A program made the position numbers and the translations under genes. Below, piece after piece: positions 47,840 through 57,820 of a stretch of 64,000 bases of DNA (positions are counted from its first letter, which is position 1; every line of letters begins with the position of its first letter). This DNA comes from JACZUI01 sp965216725. Its GTDB lineage: Bacteria > Actinomycetota > Acidimicrobiia > Spongiisociales > ZC4RG35. The notes beneath the pieces are model-generated. The model did not search any database. It worked only from the letters and a program-made list of their open reading frames with translations, and was not told the DNA's origin. The stretch spans positions 124,001-188,000 of the forward strand of contig CBDCGI010000007.1 of NCBI GenBank assembly GCA_965216725.1, read 5' to 3'.

Positions 47840-49204
47840 ATGCTGATATCCAAGAGCCCGGCAACCGGCGAGATCGTCGCCGAATACCCGGAGACCGCCC
47901 CGGACGAAGTCACGAAGTCGCTCGATCATGCTGTCTTGCTGCAAAAGGATTGGGAACTTCGACCAATCGCTGAGCGGGCCCGACCGATGCTCCGGCTTGC
48001 CGACCTGCTGGAGAAGAACAGCGAAGCGCTGGCTCTTCTGATGGCGGACGAGATGGGCAAGCCAATCTCTCAAGGCAAAGCCGAGGCCGACAAATGTGCG
48101 TGGGTCTGTCGCCACTATGCAGAGAACGCCGAGCGCATACTCGAGGACTACCCGATTGCCACCGAGCGGACCAAGAGCTATGTCGCCTACAGACCTCTGG
48201 GGGTGATTCTGGCCGTGATGCCCTGGAACTTTCCACTATGGCAGGTGTACCGGTTCCTGGCACCCGCCTTGATGGCAGGGAATGCGGGGATTCTCAAACA
48301 CGCTTCGAACGTGACCGGCTGCGCCCTGGAGATCGACCGGCTGGCGGTGGAGGCGGGCTTTCCCGATGGACTGTTCCGCACGTTGGTTCTCCCGTCGAGC
48401 CGCGTAGATGAGGTGCTGGAGCACCCTGGGGTCGCAGCCGCCACCCTGACCGGCTCTGATCCCGCAGGCCGGGCCGTGGCCAAGAAGGCCGGCAGCCTGC
48501 TCAAGAAGACCGTGCTCGAGTTGGGAGGCTCCGATCCATATGTTGTGCTCGCCGACGCCGACCTGGAGAGAGCTGCTGAGACCTGCTCCACGTCACGGCT
48601 GATAAACGGAGGTCAAAGCTGCATAGCTGCCAAGCGCTTCATCGTCGAAGAGCCAGTCGTCGAGGAGTTCACGAGACTCCTGGCAAAAGGTCTCGGCCGG
48701 GCGGTGATGGGCGATCCCAAAGAGGCGACAACAACTCTTGGGCCGATGGCCAGATCCGACCTGCGTGACGAGCTCCACGACCAAGTGCAACGATCGGTGA
48801 CCTCAGGCGCCAATCTCGTCATGGGCGGCCAGGTCCCCGACATGCCCGGCGCCTTCTACCCGCCAACGCTTCTCTCGGAGGTGCAGGAAGGCATGGCCGT
48901 GTACGCCGAGGAAACCTTTGGGCCGGTGGCGGCCGTCATCAGGGCCACCGACGAGGACGACGCGGTTCGGATCGCCAACGACAGCGAGTTTGGGCTTGGG
49001 GCAGCCGTGTTCACCTCAGACCTGGTGAAAGGTGAAGAGATCGCAAGGGACCGATTACAGGCCGGTGCCGCCTTCGTCAACTCGTTCGTCGCCAGCGACC
49101 CGCGGTTGCCGTTTGGCGGCATCAAGATGAGTGGATACGGGCGGGAGCTCTCCGACATCGGAATGAGGGAATTCCTGAACGTCAAAACAGTGGTTGTTGC
49201 CTAG
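47840..49204 (+). CDS. NAD(P)-dependent succinate-semialdehyde-type dehydrogenase
   Basis: A 454-residue aldehyde dehydrogenase. Landmarks are GVILAVMPWNFPLWQVYRF, the catalytic glutamate in LELGGSDPYVVL, the nucleophile cysteine in NGGQSCIAAKRF and EETFGPVAAV. It fits the GabD/YneI (succinate-semialdehyde) group by sequence style. It begins 26 bp after the binding-protein gene and probably completes the operon. The aldehyde substrate may derive from the imported compound. Confidence 0.9.
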   Translation: MLISKSPATGEIVAEYPETAPDEVTKSLDHAVLLQKDWELRPIAERARPMLRLADLLEKNSEALALLMADEMGKPISQGKAEADKCAWVCRHYAENAERILEDYPIATERTKSYVAYRPLGVILAVMPWNFPLWQVYRFLAPALMAGNAGILKHASNVTGCALEIDRLAVEAGFPDGLFRTLVLPSSRVDEVLEHPGVAAATLTGSDPAGRAVAKKAGSLLKKTVLELGGSDPYVVLADADLERAAETCSTSRLINGGQSCIAAKRFIVEEPVVEEFTRLLAKGLGRAVMGDPKEATTTLGPMARSDLRDELHDQVQRSVTSGANLVMGGQVPDMPGAFYPPTLLSEVQEGMAVYAEETFGPVAAVIRATDEDDAVRIANDSEFGLGAAVFTSDLVKGEEIARDRLQAGAAFVNSFVASDPRLPFGGIKMSGYGRELSDIGMREFLNVKTVVVA

Positions 49205-49209
49205 TTCGG

Positions 49210-51171
49210 TCAGGCCAGCGTTGCAGCGAGCTTGGTGGCCCCTCGATGGGCAAGGGCCGCGATCGTAAGCATGGGGTTGACACCGGACGAACTCGGAAAG
49301 CACGAGCCATCCATCACGTAAAGGCCCCTGGTGTCGTGAACCCGATTGTCTGCGTCGGTCACCGACAAAGCCGGATTGGAGCCCATCCTTGCCGTGCCCA
49401 TCTGATGGAACGTGAAGTAATTCGTCCGGTTCGAGCCATAACCCACCGAGTCGACCTCAGCCACGAATTCATCGAGGGTGCCCTCTCCAGGCCGCCACCG
49501 CACCGGGCGGCTGGTGGAGGCGAAAACCTCTTCGGCGCCCACGGCCGCATATAGCTCCGCTCCCCGCCGAACTCCCTCCCTGACGTGGGCCTGGTCATAC
49601 TCCGAGATGCTGTACTTCCACACCGGGCGGCCAGCCCTGGTGATCACCACCTGGCCGTGATCGCGATCCCTAACCAGGATGCCGGCAACGTCGAGGTGAC
49701 CGAGGCCGAGAATGTCCCTTTTGAAGCTCGGACCGTCTCCCCAGCCGTGAAATGCCGCGGGAAACAGTGGGTGAACCGGCGCCGTCTCGAATTTGAATCC
49801 GTAGCCCCTCCCGTCGAGGTTGGCGAATTCATCCGAATACCTCGCCTGCAGGATCCCCGACCACGGTTCGATTCGCTCGGAGAAACGTGCCCAGAGCGCG
49901 GTGACCGGATGGAGTCTCAAGTAGCGGCCGACAGCCGGTCCGCCTCGCCCACTCTTCAGAAGGACCGCAGGGGTGCTCAGGGCTCCTGCAGCGAGCACAA
50001 CGGCCCGCGCGCTGACAATCAGCCGGTTGGCCCCGCTCACGGCGACAACTCCGGTAGCTGTGTCGTTGGCAACAATGAGATCCTCGACCTTCGCACCGGT
50101 GACGATCCGGGCGCCCGCCGCAAAGGCATCCTCGAGGTAGGTCATCAACGTGGATTGTTTTGCTCCGATACGACAGCCCATCGTGCAATAGCCACAATCG
50201 CTGGTTGTGCATCCCCGAACGTTTCTCGGCATCTCGTCAACGTGCCAGCCCAGCTCACGAAGACCCTTTTCCATCAGCTGATCGCGATTCGAAGGCCAGC
50301 CGTGCTCGGTGTTGACATCGAATCGATTCTCGACTTCCTTCGTGCTGGCAGCGAACTCTTCCCCTGTGAAGACCTCTGAGAAACGCCCGATACGGTCCCA
50401 TTCCTCGCGCACCGAGGTCGGAGTCGCAAACGACGTGGTGTAGTTGATGACTGTTCCACCGCCGAGCGTGGCACCGGCCAACATGATCATGCCGCCATCT
50501 GCAGTTGAGTTGAGTGCGCCGTCGAGATACATCCGGCGATATGCATCGGCCTCGAGGTGCGTGAAGTCGGATTCGTTCAGGTAGCCACCCGCTTCCAACA
50601 TGACAACATCGAGCCCCGCTTGCGCCAGTACTCCTGCCACAACGCCTCCACCGGCGCCGCTGCCGACGACGACCACGTCACATGACATCGTGGTGTCGGA
50701 TTCGATCGAAATCGTCTCCAGTGTCTTTGGTGTGGGCGGGGGTTCCCCAACCGGGCCGGGATAGCCCATGGCTTCCCAGGCCACAGGACGGCTTTCTTCA
50801 TTCTCGGTGGTCACCCAGAGCAGGGCAACCAACGTCTTCAGCGATTGCGCACCCCCGCTGACAAGGCCCAGCGGATGTGCGAAGAGTCGCCGCATTATGT
50901 CGGCTCGTTCCTCCGGTGGCAGGGATACGAATGCCCTGGGTTTTCCAAAGAGAGTGAGACCGCCGGCCGGCGACCGCATTTGAGCCAGGAAGAGCTTGAG
51001 AAGCCTCCGATCCCGGTCGCTCGGGAGCCGGCCAAAGACGTCTGGCAACCGATGCTCCAGACCGAGATCTCGGCCCGGAGTGGTCCACGCCGAACCCTCA
51101 CCCTCGACGGCGGGGAGCAGCGTGTCCACGATTACCCGAAAGGTGTCGAGGTCCTTCTTGTTGAGATGCAT
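49210..51171 (-). CDS. GMC-family alcohol oxidoreductase
   Basis: A 653-residue flavoenzyme. An N-terminal helical segment of about 150 residues (LNKKDLDTFRVIVDTLLPAV) resembles the gluconate-dehydrogenase-subunit-3-like region of long-chain alcohol oxidases. The FAD domain begins with VVVVGSGAGGGVVAGVLA; GATLGGGTVINYTT and the CGYCTMGCRIGAKQS cysteine-rich loop follow; FHQMGTARMG and SGVNPMLTIAALAHRGA close it. ATG at 51171. It probably oxidises a long-chain alcohol or sterol-like substrate. Divergent from the MBL-rhodanese gene. Confidence 0.9.
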   Translation of the reverse strand: MHLNKKDLDTFRVIVDTLLPAVEGEGSAWTTPGRDLGLEHRLPDVFGRLPSDRDRRLLKLFLAQMRSPAGGLTLFGKPRAFVSLPPEERADIMRRLFAHPLGLVSGGAQSLKTLVALLWVTTENEESRPVAWEAMGYPGPVGEPPPTPKTLETISIESDTTMSCDVVVVGSGAGGGVVAGVLAQAGLDVVMLEAGGYLNESDFTHLEADAYRRMYLDGALNSTADGGMIMLAGATLGGGTVINYTTSFATPTSVREEWDRIGRFSEVFTGEEFAASTKEVENRFDVNTEHGWPSNRDQLMEKGLRELGWHVDEMPRNVRGCTTSDCGYCTMGCRIGAKQSTLMTYLEDAFAAGARIVTGAKVEDLIVANDTATGVVAVSGANRLIVSARAVVLAAGALSTPAVLLKSGRGGPAVGRYLRLHPVTALWARFSERIEPWSGILQARYSDEFANLDGRGYGFKFETAPVHPLFPAAFHGWGDGPSFKRDILGLGHLDVAGILVRDRDHGQVVITRAGRPVWKYSISEYDQAHVREGVRRGAELYAAVGAEEVFASTSRPVRWRPGEGTLDEFVAEVDSVGYGSNRTNYFTFHQMGTARMGSNPALSVTDADNRVHDTRGLYVMDGSCFPSSSGVNPMLTIAALAHRGATKLAATLA

Positions 51172-51283
51172 CAAACGTCCAGGAAGGCGTGAGGGAATCG
51201 TAACGGTCCAAGCGGGCTCGGGATCGAGTCGACCAGGTGTCGGCACACCTCGGCCGGCGTCAGCCACGGAGTACGCTCCACTC

Positions 51284-52636
51284 GTGGTCTCCGAGACGGC
51301 TCAGCGAATCCAGATCCACCCGATACGGACTCCGGAGCTTGGGAACAACACCTATGCGGTGAGTCACAACGGAGTGGGTCTGCTGGTCGACCCACAACGA
51401 GACATCGACAGATTCATGGAGCATTTCGACCAGCTCGACATCGAGCTGCGCTGGGTGGCCGAAACCCACATCCACAACGACTACGTCTCGGGTGGGTTGC
51501 AGGTAGCTCTGAGAACCGGTGCCGAGCTCCTGATCCCATCCGGAGCGGATCCGTCCTTTTCCCACACGCCTATCGCCCATCACCAGGAATTGAGCCACGG
51601 CGGCCTGACCATCACTGCGCTTCACACACCCGGCCACACACCCGAGCACACTTCGTACCTATTGCACCTGCACGGCCAGCCGGTGGCTCTTTTCTCCGGG
51701 GGGTCGCTGCTTGTGGGATCTGCAGGCCGATCGGATCTGCTGGGACCCGACCACACGGTGGAGCTTGCCCGAAGCCAGTTCAGATCCGTCACCGAGCTGT
51801 CCAAGCTCCCGTCGACAGTAGGCCTGTACCCGACTCATGGCGCAGGCTCGTTTTGCACGGTATCGGAGGCCGGGAAAGCGACGTCGACGATTGGCGACGA
51901 GATCCTGGCCAACCCTGCTCTTTCTCATCGCGACGAGGAGAGTTTCCTGGCTTCCCAGCTGTCGGGACTGCAGCCGTTCCCTTCGTATTACGCCTTCATG
52001 GCTGCTGCCAACCGAGCCGGCGGTGGCCCAATGCCCTCGACCCACGTTCCCACCATCGAACCGGGCGCCTTGGCCGCGCGTTCGGCTGAGTTCACAATCA
52101 TCGACGTTCGAGATAGGTATCGCTTCGCCGAAGGACACATCCCGGGGTCGCTGGGAATCGAATTGGGACAGGATTTCACCAGCTGGGCCGGATGGTTGGC
52201 TCCGCCTGACAAGCCGATCGCACTGGTCGCCCGACGCGATCAAGACGTGTCTGACGCAGTGGTACAGATGGCAAGGATCGGCCGCGACGACATCGAGTTC
52301 GTCTTGGATGGTCTCGAGGGCTGGCGATCTGAGGGTCAGCCGGTGAGCTCGTTCCGCACCGTCGGAATCGATGAGTTCCGAGCCGCGATGGCCGAGAACC
52401 GGACCATCGTGGACGTTCGCTCCCCAGGCGAGTACGAGGCAGGCCACGTCGAGGGGTCGGTCCACTCTTACGTCCCGGATCTAGCCAACGCCCGATTCGA
52501 CACCTCGATGACAGAGGCCTGGGTCGGGTGCAGGTCGGGGTACCGGGCCAACATCGCCGCCGGAATCCTCGAGTCCAGAGGCATAACACCAGTTGTCTTG
52601 GCCAGAGGCGGCATCCCCGACGTGGTAGGTCACTGA
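51284..52636 (+). CDS. MBL-fold protein with two rhodanese domains
   Basis: A 450-residue protein starting GTG (VSETAQRIQIHPI). The metallo-hydrolase part has THIHNDYVSG, HTPGHTPEHTSY and LYPTHGAG, like persulfide dioxygenases. Two rhodanese domains follow (about 260-345 and 355-450). The first lacks a catalytic cysteine (IALVARRDQDVSD), and the second keeps one (WVGCRSGYRANIAAG). The histidine pattern THIHND, lacking the usual HxHxDH aspartate-histidine end (DY instead), is persulfide-dioxygenase-like. A sulfur-handling role is likely. First gene of a three-gene operon with the molybdenum enzyme. Confidence 0.85.
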   Translation: MVSETAQRIQIHPIRTPELGNNTYAVSHNGVGLLVDPQRDIDRFMEHFDQLDIELRWVAETHIHNDYVSGGLQVALRTGAELLIPSGADPSFSHTPIAHHQELSHGGLTITALHTPGHTPEHTSYLLHLHGQPVALFSGGSLLVGSAGRSDLLGPDHTVELARSQFRSVTELSKLPSTVGLYPTHGAGSFCTVSEAGKATSTIGDEILANPALSHRDEESFLASQLSGLQPFPSYYAFMAAANRAGGGPMPSTHVPTIEPGALAARSAEFTIIDVRDRYRFAEGHIPGSLGIELGQDFTSWAGWLAPPDKPIALVARRDQDVSDAVVQMARIGRDDIEFVLDGLEGWRSEGQPVSSFRTVGIDEFRAAMAENRTIVDVRSPGEYEAGHVEGSVHSYVPDLANARFDTSMTEAWVGCRSGYRANIAAGILESRGITPVVLARGGIPDVVGH

Positions 52637-53115
52637 TGAGCCTCCACGTCGCCGAGGTCTTCTACAGCGCCTTCCAGGCTCGGAACCACGAGACAATGGC
52701 CGCTTGTTATGCACCGGGAGCGCTATTCACGGACCCGGTGTTTGATCTGGCCGGCGAAGAGATCGGGCACATGTGGCGAATGCTCTGCCAGGGCTCGGAC
52801 GACCTACAGATCGAATATGACGTGGTCGACATGAGCGATACCGCCGCTCTCATCGACTGGGTGGCGACCTACACCTTCACCCCTACCGGGCGTCCCGTGC
52901 GCAACAGCGTCCAAGCCCGCTTGGGCATCGAAGAAGGCAGGATCGGGCATCACGTCGACCTTTTTAGCTTCTACGGGTGGGCCGCCCAGGCGTTTGGTGC
53001 GACAGGAGCGGCACTCGGCTGGTCACCTCTGTTCCGCCGCAGGGTGAGGAGCCAAGCGCGGCGGTCTTTGCAGAGAAGCGTGTCCCCACCCGACCTCGAC
53101 GGTGACGGGAGATGA
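52636..53115 (+). CDS. NTF2/SnoaL-like protein
   Basis: A 159-residue protein of the SnoaL/NTF2 alpha-beta cone fold: opening helix VAEVFYSAFQARNHETMAACYAPGAL-type (residues about 4-28), FTDPVFDLAGEEI and the strand VATYTFTPTGRPVRN. Its ATG shares one base with the preceding stop. The C-terminal 40 residues are basic and appear disordered. Such folds serve as small-molecule enzymes or binding proteins; none is specified here. Confidence 0.8.
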   Translation: MSLHVAEVFYSAFQARNHETMAACYAPGALFTDPVFDLAGEEIGHMWRMLCQGSDDLQIEYDVVDMSDTAALIDWVATYTFTPTGRPVRNSVQARLGIEEGRIGHHVDLFSFYGWAAQAFGATGAALGWSPLFRRRVRSQARRSLQRSVSPPDLDGDGR

Positions 53116-53119
53116 CCTG

Positions 53120-55340
53120 ATGGAACCCGAGAAGCTGACCAGCTACCGGACATGCCCTCTCTGCGAGGCAACCTGCGGATTGGAGATAAGCCACACCGAC
53201 GGCAAGGTGGAGAGGATCCGAGGTGACAGAGAAGATGTCTTCAGCCGCGGGTACATCTGTCCCAAGGGCACCACCCTCGGCAGAATCCAGTCCGACCCCG
53301 ACCGGCTGAGACGCCCCCTGGTGCGAAATGGTGATGGTCATCGCGAGGCGGCATGGAGTGACGCCTTCTCCATCATCGACGAAAGACTGACCTCCATCAT
53401 CGAAGAGCACGGACCCAACGCGGTTGGGGTGTATCTGGGCAACCCCACAGTTCACTCCATGGCGGGTGTCCTTTACAACCGGGCCTTCCTGAGAATGCTC
53501 CGAACCCGGAACATCTTCAGTGCAGCGACGGTCGATCAGATGCCGAAGCACGTCAGCTCCGGATACATGTTCGGGCACCCCGACCTCATCCCCGTGCCCG
53601 ACATCGACCGCACCGATTACCTCCTGATGCTCGGCGCCAACCCTCTCGAATCGAACGGAAGCCTGGCTACGGCGCCCGATTGGCCCGGGAGAATGGAGCG
53701 TATCCGGGCGCGGGGAGGGCAGGATCGTTGTAGTCGATCCCCGTCACACCAGGACAGCGGCCGCATCCGACCTGCACGTGCCAATAGTCCCCGGGACCGA
53801 CGCGATGTTGCTGGCAGCGATTGCCAACACGTTGTTCGAGACCGATCAGGTCGACCTCGGCGATCTGGTCGGCAACGTCGACGGCCTGGATCGGCTGGCC
53901 CAGGGCGTGATCGAGTTCACCCCGGAGGCGGTCGAGAAGGCGACTGGCGTTCCTTCCTCAACCACACGAACGATCGCCACGGATCTCGCGAAGGCGGAAT
54001 CGGCAGTCGTCTACGGCCGGATCGGGACCCACACCGCCCGTTTCGGGACATTGGCCTCATGGATTGTGGACGCGCTCAACCTGATCACCGGAAACCTCGA
54101 CCGGCCGGGTGGAGCCATGTTCCCTCTCGCCGCTCACGAGAGGCCGCGCAAGAGACGTCAGTTTCAGGTGGGTCGGTGGACGAGCCGGGTGAGCGGCATC
54201 CCCGAGGCCAGAGGGGAGTTGCCGGTGTCGGCCATGGCTGAAGAGATTCTCGAGCCAGGCGAAGGCCAGATCAGAGCATTGGTCACCATCGCCGGCAACC
54301 CCGTTCTTTCCACACCCGATTCCGACCGGCTGGTGGCGGCCCTCGACTCTCTCGAATTCATGGTCTCGATAGACCTCTACCTCAACGAGACCAGCCGCCA
54401 CGCCGATGTGGTCTTGGCTGGTACGCCGCCTCTGAACCGTTCGCACTACGACTTCGCCTTCAACCAACTGGCAGTGCGCAACGTAGCCAACTACTCGCCT
54501 CCGGTCTTTCCGCTGCCCGAGGACACGCCCGACGAGACCGAGATCCTGCTCCGACTGGCTGCAATCGTCTCCGGTCAGGGAGCCGACGCCGACGTCGATG
54601 ACCTCGATGACGCCTTGTTTGCAACGCTGCTCGGCTCGGCCGTGGCCGACGCGACTTCACCCATCTACAACTCATCACCCGAAGAGATCTTCCAGAAGAC
54701 AAGAGGGAAGCGGGCCGAGCGAATGCTCGATTTCATGCTGAGAACCGGACCATACGGCGATGGCTTTGGGGAGAGAAACGATGGCCTCAGCCTGGAGCGC
54801 CTCGAACAGGCGCCGCACGGAATCGACCTGGGTCCTCTCCAACCACGACTTCCCGCCGCGTTATGCACTCCATCGGGGCAAATCGATGCGGCGCCCGACT
54901 CCTTTGTCGAGGACCTCGCCCGACTCCGTTCCGCGATGGCCTCGAAAAGGGACCGGGAGTTCCTTCTAGTTGGCCGCCGGGATGTCCGCTCCAACAACTC
55001 ATGGATGCACAACATCGAAGTGTTGATCCGAGGGCGCGAACGCTGCCTGCTCGAGATGAGCCCTTCCGATGCTTCGCGTTTGGGCCTCGAGGACGGTGAC
55101 ATGGTCAAAATCACCTCGGAGGCGGCAACCGTGAATGCTCCAGTCCAGGTGACTCCCGACATCATGGATGGCGTAGTCAGCCTTCCTCATGGCTGGGGCC
55201 ACGATCTGGCCGGAACAAGATTGTCCGTTGCTTCGACGAGACCGGGCGTCAACAAGAACCGGCTCACCACGGGTGAGGTCGATCCCCTCTCCGGCAACGC
55301 CGTCCTCAATGCAATCCCGGTCGACATCAACGCTGTTTGA
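53120..55340 (+). pseudogene. Molybdopterin oxidoreductase (formate-dehydrogenase-like), frameshifted
   Basis: An N-terminal frame (from ATG 53120) has the iron-sulfur motif CPLCEATCGLEI with the fourth cysteine in YICPKGTTLG, then DYLLMLGANPLESNGSL. The frame shifts near 53712-53720 in the GCGGGGAGGGCAGG tract; removing one G restores RIVVVDPRHTRTA and the downstream 53778-55340 frame. That frame carries GNPVLSTPDSDRL, ADVVLAGTPPLNRS and the C-terminal MPT-binding domain (RDVRSNNSWMHN, VSLPHGWGHDL). Total about 740 residues, full length. The homopolymer context makes a sequencing error plausible; otherwise the enzyme is inactive. Confidence 0.88.
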
Positions 55341-55353
55341 GGACTTTCTGCGG

Positions 55354-56409
55354 CTAAGGGAACGGCGGACCGCACTCGGGCTCACCGACTAGCACCGGAT
55401 GCCCGTCGGATACGATCTCGACGGGGATCAGACAAGCATCGAGTGTGCCGTCGGGCTCGACCACAACTCGGGCGATGGCCGTATGCGACCCCTCAACGGA
55501 AAGCCGCGGCCATACGAAGTTGCCGAGCGACCACGCTACTGGCCGACCATCCACCCACTCCAGCGGTTGCAGTCGATGCGAGTGATGGCCGAAGATGGCG
55601 TCGGCTCCAGCGGCGATCATCGCCCGCGCCCGATCCCGGTCTTCGGGGCGTGGTACGAGGTCCAATTCGACTCCCCAGTGGATGGTGACGATGACGATGT
55701 CGGCAACGGCGTCTGCAGCCTCTACTGCCTCGACCATTGTCGAAATCGTGTCCCCGTCCCTCATCCCCGCTCGCCCGGGCCCGGCAATCCAACCCTCCCA
55801 CGGCACCACACCCCCAAAGCCGACGACAGCGACCGACCACCCGCCGATCTCGAACAATGCCGGGGCACCGGCCTCGATGTGGTCGGCACCGGCGCCAACA
55901 GGAGCAATGCCAATTCCCAAAAGGTCCTGACGACCTTCGAGCAGAGCCGCCTTGCCATGATCTTGGCTGTGGTTGTTGCCAAGGTTCACCACGTCGACCC
56001 CGGCTTCCACCACGGCGGGATATGCCTCCGGCCAGCAGCCGAAGACAAACTCCTTTGGCTCCGGCGCACCATCCGGAGACGGGGCGCACTCCAGGTTGAC
56101 CACTGTCAGGTCGTCCTTCGTGAACAAGCCTCCGAGACCCGACCAGGCGTGCCCGAAGCCTTCGGCCAAGAACACGCCAAGGTGGTCGGCATCGAGGTTT
56201 ACGTCACCGGTACCGTGGATGACTAGGGAGCTGCGGGTTGGAGACGTCGTGGAGCTGGTCCCCAACTCAGCGGTCGTGCTCGGGACCGCGGCCATTGGCG
56301 TGGATTGCGGCGACCGGTGGGGCGGTCCGATGGTGGTTGAGGCTTCGGCAGAGGTCGTCTGGGGCCCGGAGGCACAGGCGCCCACAAGAAGCGCCAGCAC
56401 CGCCAGCAA
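55354..56409 (-). CDS. CapA-family (PGA_cap) lipoprotein
   Basis: A 351-residue protein with lipoprotein signal (VLALLVGACASG), a Ser/Thr/Pro linker and a calcineurin-like capsule-synthesis domain: IHGTGDVNLD, VVNLECAPS, VVNLGNNHSQDHG, VTIHWGVEL and IFGHHSHRLQ supply metal-binding residues. The start appears to be TTG at 56409, with no good ribosome-binding site. CapA-like proteins act in polyglutamate capsule export or cleavage, but lone homologues like this one are mostly uncharacterised phosphoesterase-like proteins. Confidence 0.82.
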   Translation of the reverse strand: MLAVLALLVGACASGPQTTSAEASTTIGPPHRSPQSTPMAAVPSTTAELGTSSTTSPTRSSLVIHGTGDVNLDADHLGVFLAEGFGHAWSGLGGLFTKDDLTVVNLECAPSPDGAPEPKEFVFGCWPEAYPAVVEAGVDVVNLGNNHSQDHGKAALLEGRQDLLGIGIAPVGAGADHIEAGAPALFEIGGWSVAVVGFGGVVPWEGWIAGPGRAGMRDGDTISTMVEAVEAADAVADIVIVTIHWGVELDLVPRPEDRDRARAMIAAGADAIFGHHSHRLQPLEWVDGRPVAWSLGNFVWPRLSVEGSHTAIARVVVEPDGTLDACLIPVEIVSDGHPVLVGEPECGPPFP

Positions 56410-56437
56410 ATGGAGCCGGCGGGAGTAAAGGTCTGGC

Positions 56438-56785
56438 TCAGGCGAGGAGTTTCGCCTTTGCCGCAGCGAATTCCTCGTCGCTCAACACACCGGCCGTATG
56501 CAGATCGGCGAGCTGCTTGATCTTGGCCATCATGTCGTCTTGTGGCGCGGCGGCAGGCTGCGCCTGAGCCGACTGCATTTGGTCCAACTGGGTCTGGAGT
56601 TCGGCGATCTGGGCCTGAGACTCGAACGCTGCCTGGTCGGCAGCTTGCTGCTGGGCGGCTTCCTGATCAGACGCCGCCCTCTTTCTGTTCATTCCACCGA
56701 CAACGGCGTTGGCGGTACCCGCGACAACCGCGGTCCGGGCCATCGTCCCCACGAGGCCGGGACGGCCCCTTCTTCTCGGCATCAT
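56438..56785 (-). CDS. Small SHOCT-domain protein
   Basis: A 115-residue protein with an N-terminal Gly/Arg-rich stretch and a short hydrophobic segment, a Gln/Ala-rich coiled coil (about 48-80) and a C-terminal SHOCT motif (MAKIKQLADLHTAGVLSDEEF then KAKLLA). SHOCT tails mediate oligomerisation. AAGGAG precedes the ATG. A second SHOCT protein lies at 57821-58201 in the same direction. Confidence 0.82.
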   Translation of the reverse strand: MMPRRRGRPGLVGTMARTAVVAGTANAVVGGMNRKRAASDQEAAQQQAADQAAFESQAQIAELQTQLDQMQSAQAQPAAAPQDDMMAKIKQLADLHTAGVLSDEEFAAAKAKLLA

Positions 56786-56799
56786 TGTCTCCTTCTATC

Positions 56800-57228
56800 T
56801 CAACTTGCGGAGAGCTCCGCCAGCACCTCTTCGACCACTAACCCTGGAACCCTGATGTGAGCAAGAAGCTCGCCGTCGGCGGCAAGCACGGCGTCGCGTA
56901 ATGGCTTCACCCAGGTGTTCTCAAAGACCAGCATTAGCGCAGAGGCGCCCGGCTCGAGAGCATCGGCAATGGCATCCACATCCTCGTCGGCCAGCAGTCC
57001 ATCCGATTCGTCGAGGAGGGAGGCCAGCGCCTGGATCGACGAATCGACGTCGACCTGTTCGACTTCTATGAAAGTGACATCTCCGTCGTGACCTTTGGCG
57101 ACAAATAGGGCGTCGACAAGCGTTATCACATCATCATCGATCAGCTTCTCGATCTCAGCTGCGATCGCACCTGAGCTGGGGGTGCCGGGAAACCCGATCA
57201 CTGCCAGCTCTATGGGGCCCAAAGCCAT
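56800..57228 (-). CDS. DUF6325-type protein
   Basis: A 142-residue acidic protein starting MALGPIELAVIGFPG, with EIEKLIDDDVITLVDALFVAKG and ALMLVFENTWVKPLRDAVL. This pattern matches the actinobacterial DUF6325/DUF1269-like family, commonly found next to small SHOCT-domain proteins as here (15 bp apart). No catalytic residues are apparent. Function unknown; likely a stress-associated partner of the SHOCT protein. Confidence 0.78.
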   Translation of the reverse strand: MALGPIELAVIGFPGTPSSGAIAAEIEKLIDDDVITLVDALFVAKGHDGDVTFIEVEQVDVDSSIQALASLLDESDGLLADEDVDAIADALEPGASALMLVFENTWVKPLRDAVLAADGELLAHIRVPGLVVEEVLAELSAS

Positions 57229-57307
57229 ATTCCAGTCCTTTGCCTCGTCTCGGACCCGCTCCCGGGCCCCTCAAGACAGACTCTAGACAGATGGCGGCTG
57301 CACTCTC

Positions 57308-57652
57308 TCAGCCTGAGACAGTGATGCTCCCGGTCATGGATGGGTGAATCGAGCAAAAGAACGAATAGTCACCGGCTTCCTCGAAGGTGAAGGAGAAGCT
57401 GTCCCCTCCGCCAAGCGATCCGGAGTCGAAGAAATCCTCAGTCGAAGTCCAGGTGTGAGGTACGCCATCAGCGTTTGTCACGGTCACGGTCTCCCCAACG
57501 ACCGCTGACAACGGATCGCCAAAGTCGAAGTCCTCGATCGTTATCGAAACTCCAGGTGGTTGTGTCGCATCGCCCCCTTCGCCCTCAGAACCGCCGCACG
57601 CAACGGCCGTCAGCGTCACGACCATCAGGGCCGACCCGAACTTCATCCGCAT
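57308..57652 (-). CDS. Cupredoxin (plastocyanin/azurin-like) lipoprotein
   Basis: A 114-residue lipoprotein: signal ending VTLTAVACGG, a short linker, then a cupredoxin domain with copper ligands His66 (GVPHTW), Cys100, His103 and Met106 (CSIHPSMTG). The full type-1 copper set is present, so it should carry single electrons at the outer membrane face. The ATG at 57652 is supported by GAGGAG upstream. Its redox partner is not evident nearby. Confidence 0.9.
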   Translation of the reverse strand: MRMKFGSALMVVTLTAVACGGSEGEGGDATQPPGVSITIEDFDFGDPLSAVVGETVTVTNADGVPHTWTSTEDFFDSGSLGGGDSFSFTFEEAGDYSFFCSIHPSMTGSITVSG

Positions 57653-57774
57653 TTCTACTCCTCGGTGAGTGATACCGACCATTACGGATAAGAGGGGCAG
57701 GTGGTTCTCCAGAAATGGGTCGAAGCCCGAGCCGAACCAGACCGCGGTGCCCAAGACCGACACACAAAAGGGAA

Positions 57775-57800
57775 TCGGACCACAGTTGCCCGTGGTCCGA
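57775..57800 (-). terminator. Stem-loop terminator downstream of PLDc_N-SHOCT gene
   Basis: Perfect 9-bp stem TCGGACCAC (57775-57783) and GTGGTCCGA (57792-57800), 8-base loop. Read on the minus strand it is followed by TTCCCTTTTG, and it lies 20 bp beyond the stop at 57821. Confidence 0.65.
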
Positions 57801-57820
57801 ATCACTGATGAGTGGGTCGC

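Noticed and set aside
55437..55449. ATCGAGTGTGCCG resembling an arm of the inverted repeat
   Set aside because: It is inside the CapA-like coding sequence with no matching second arm.
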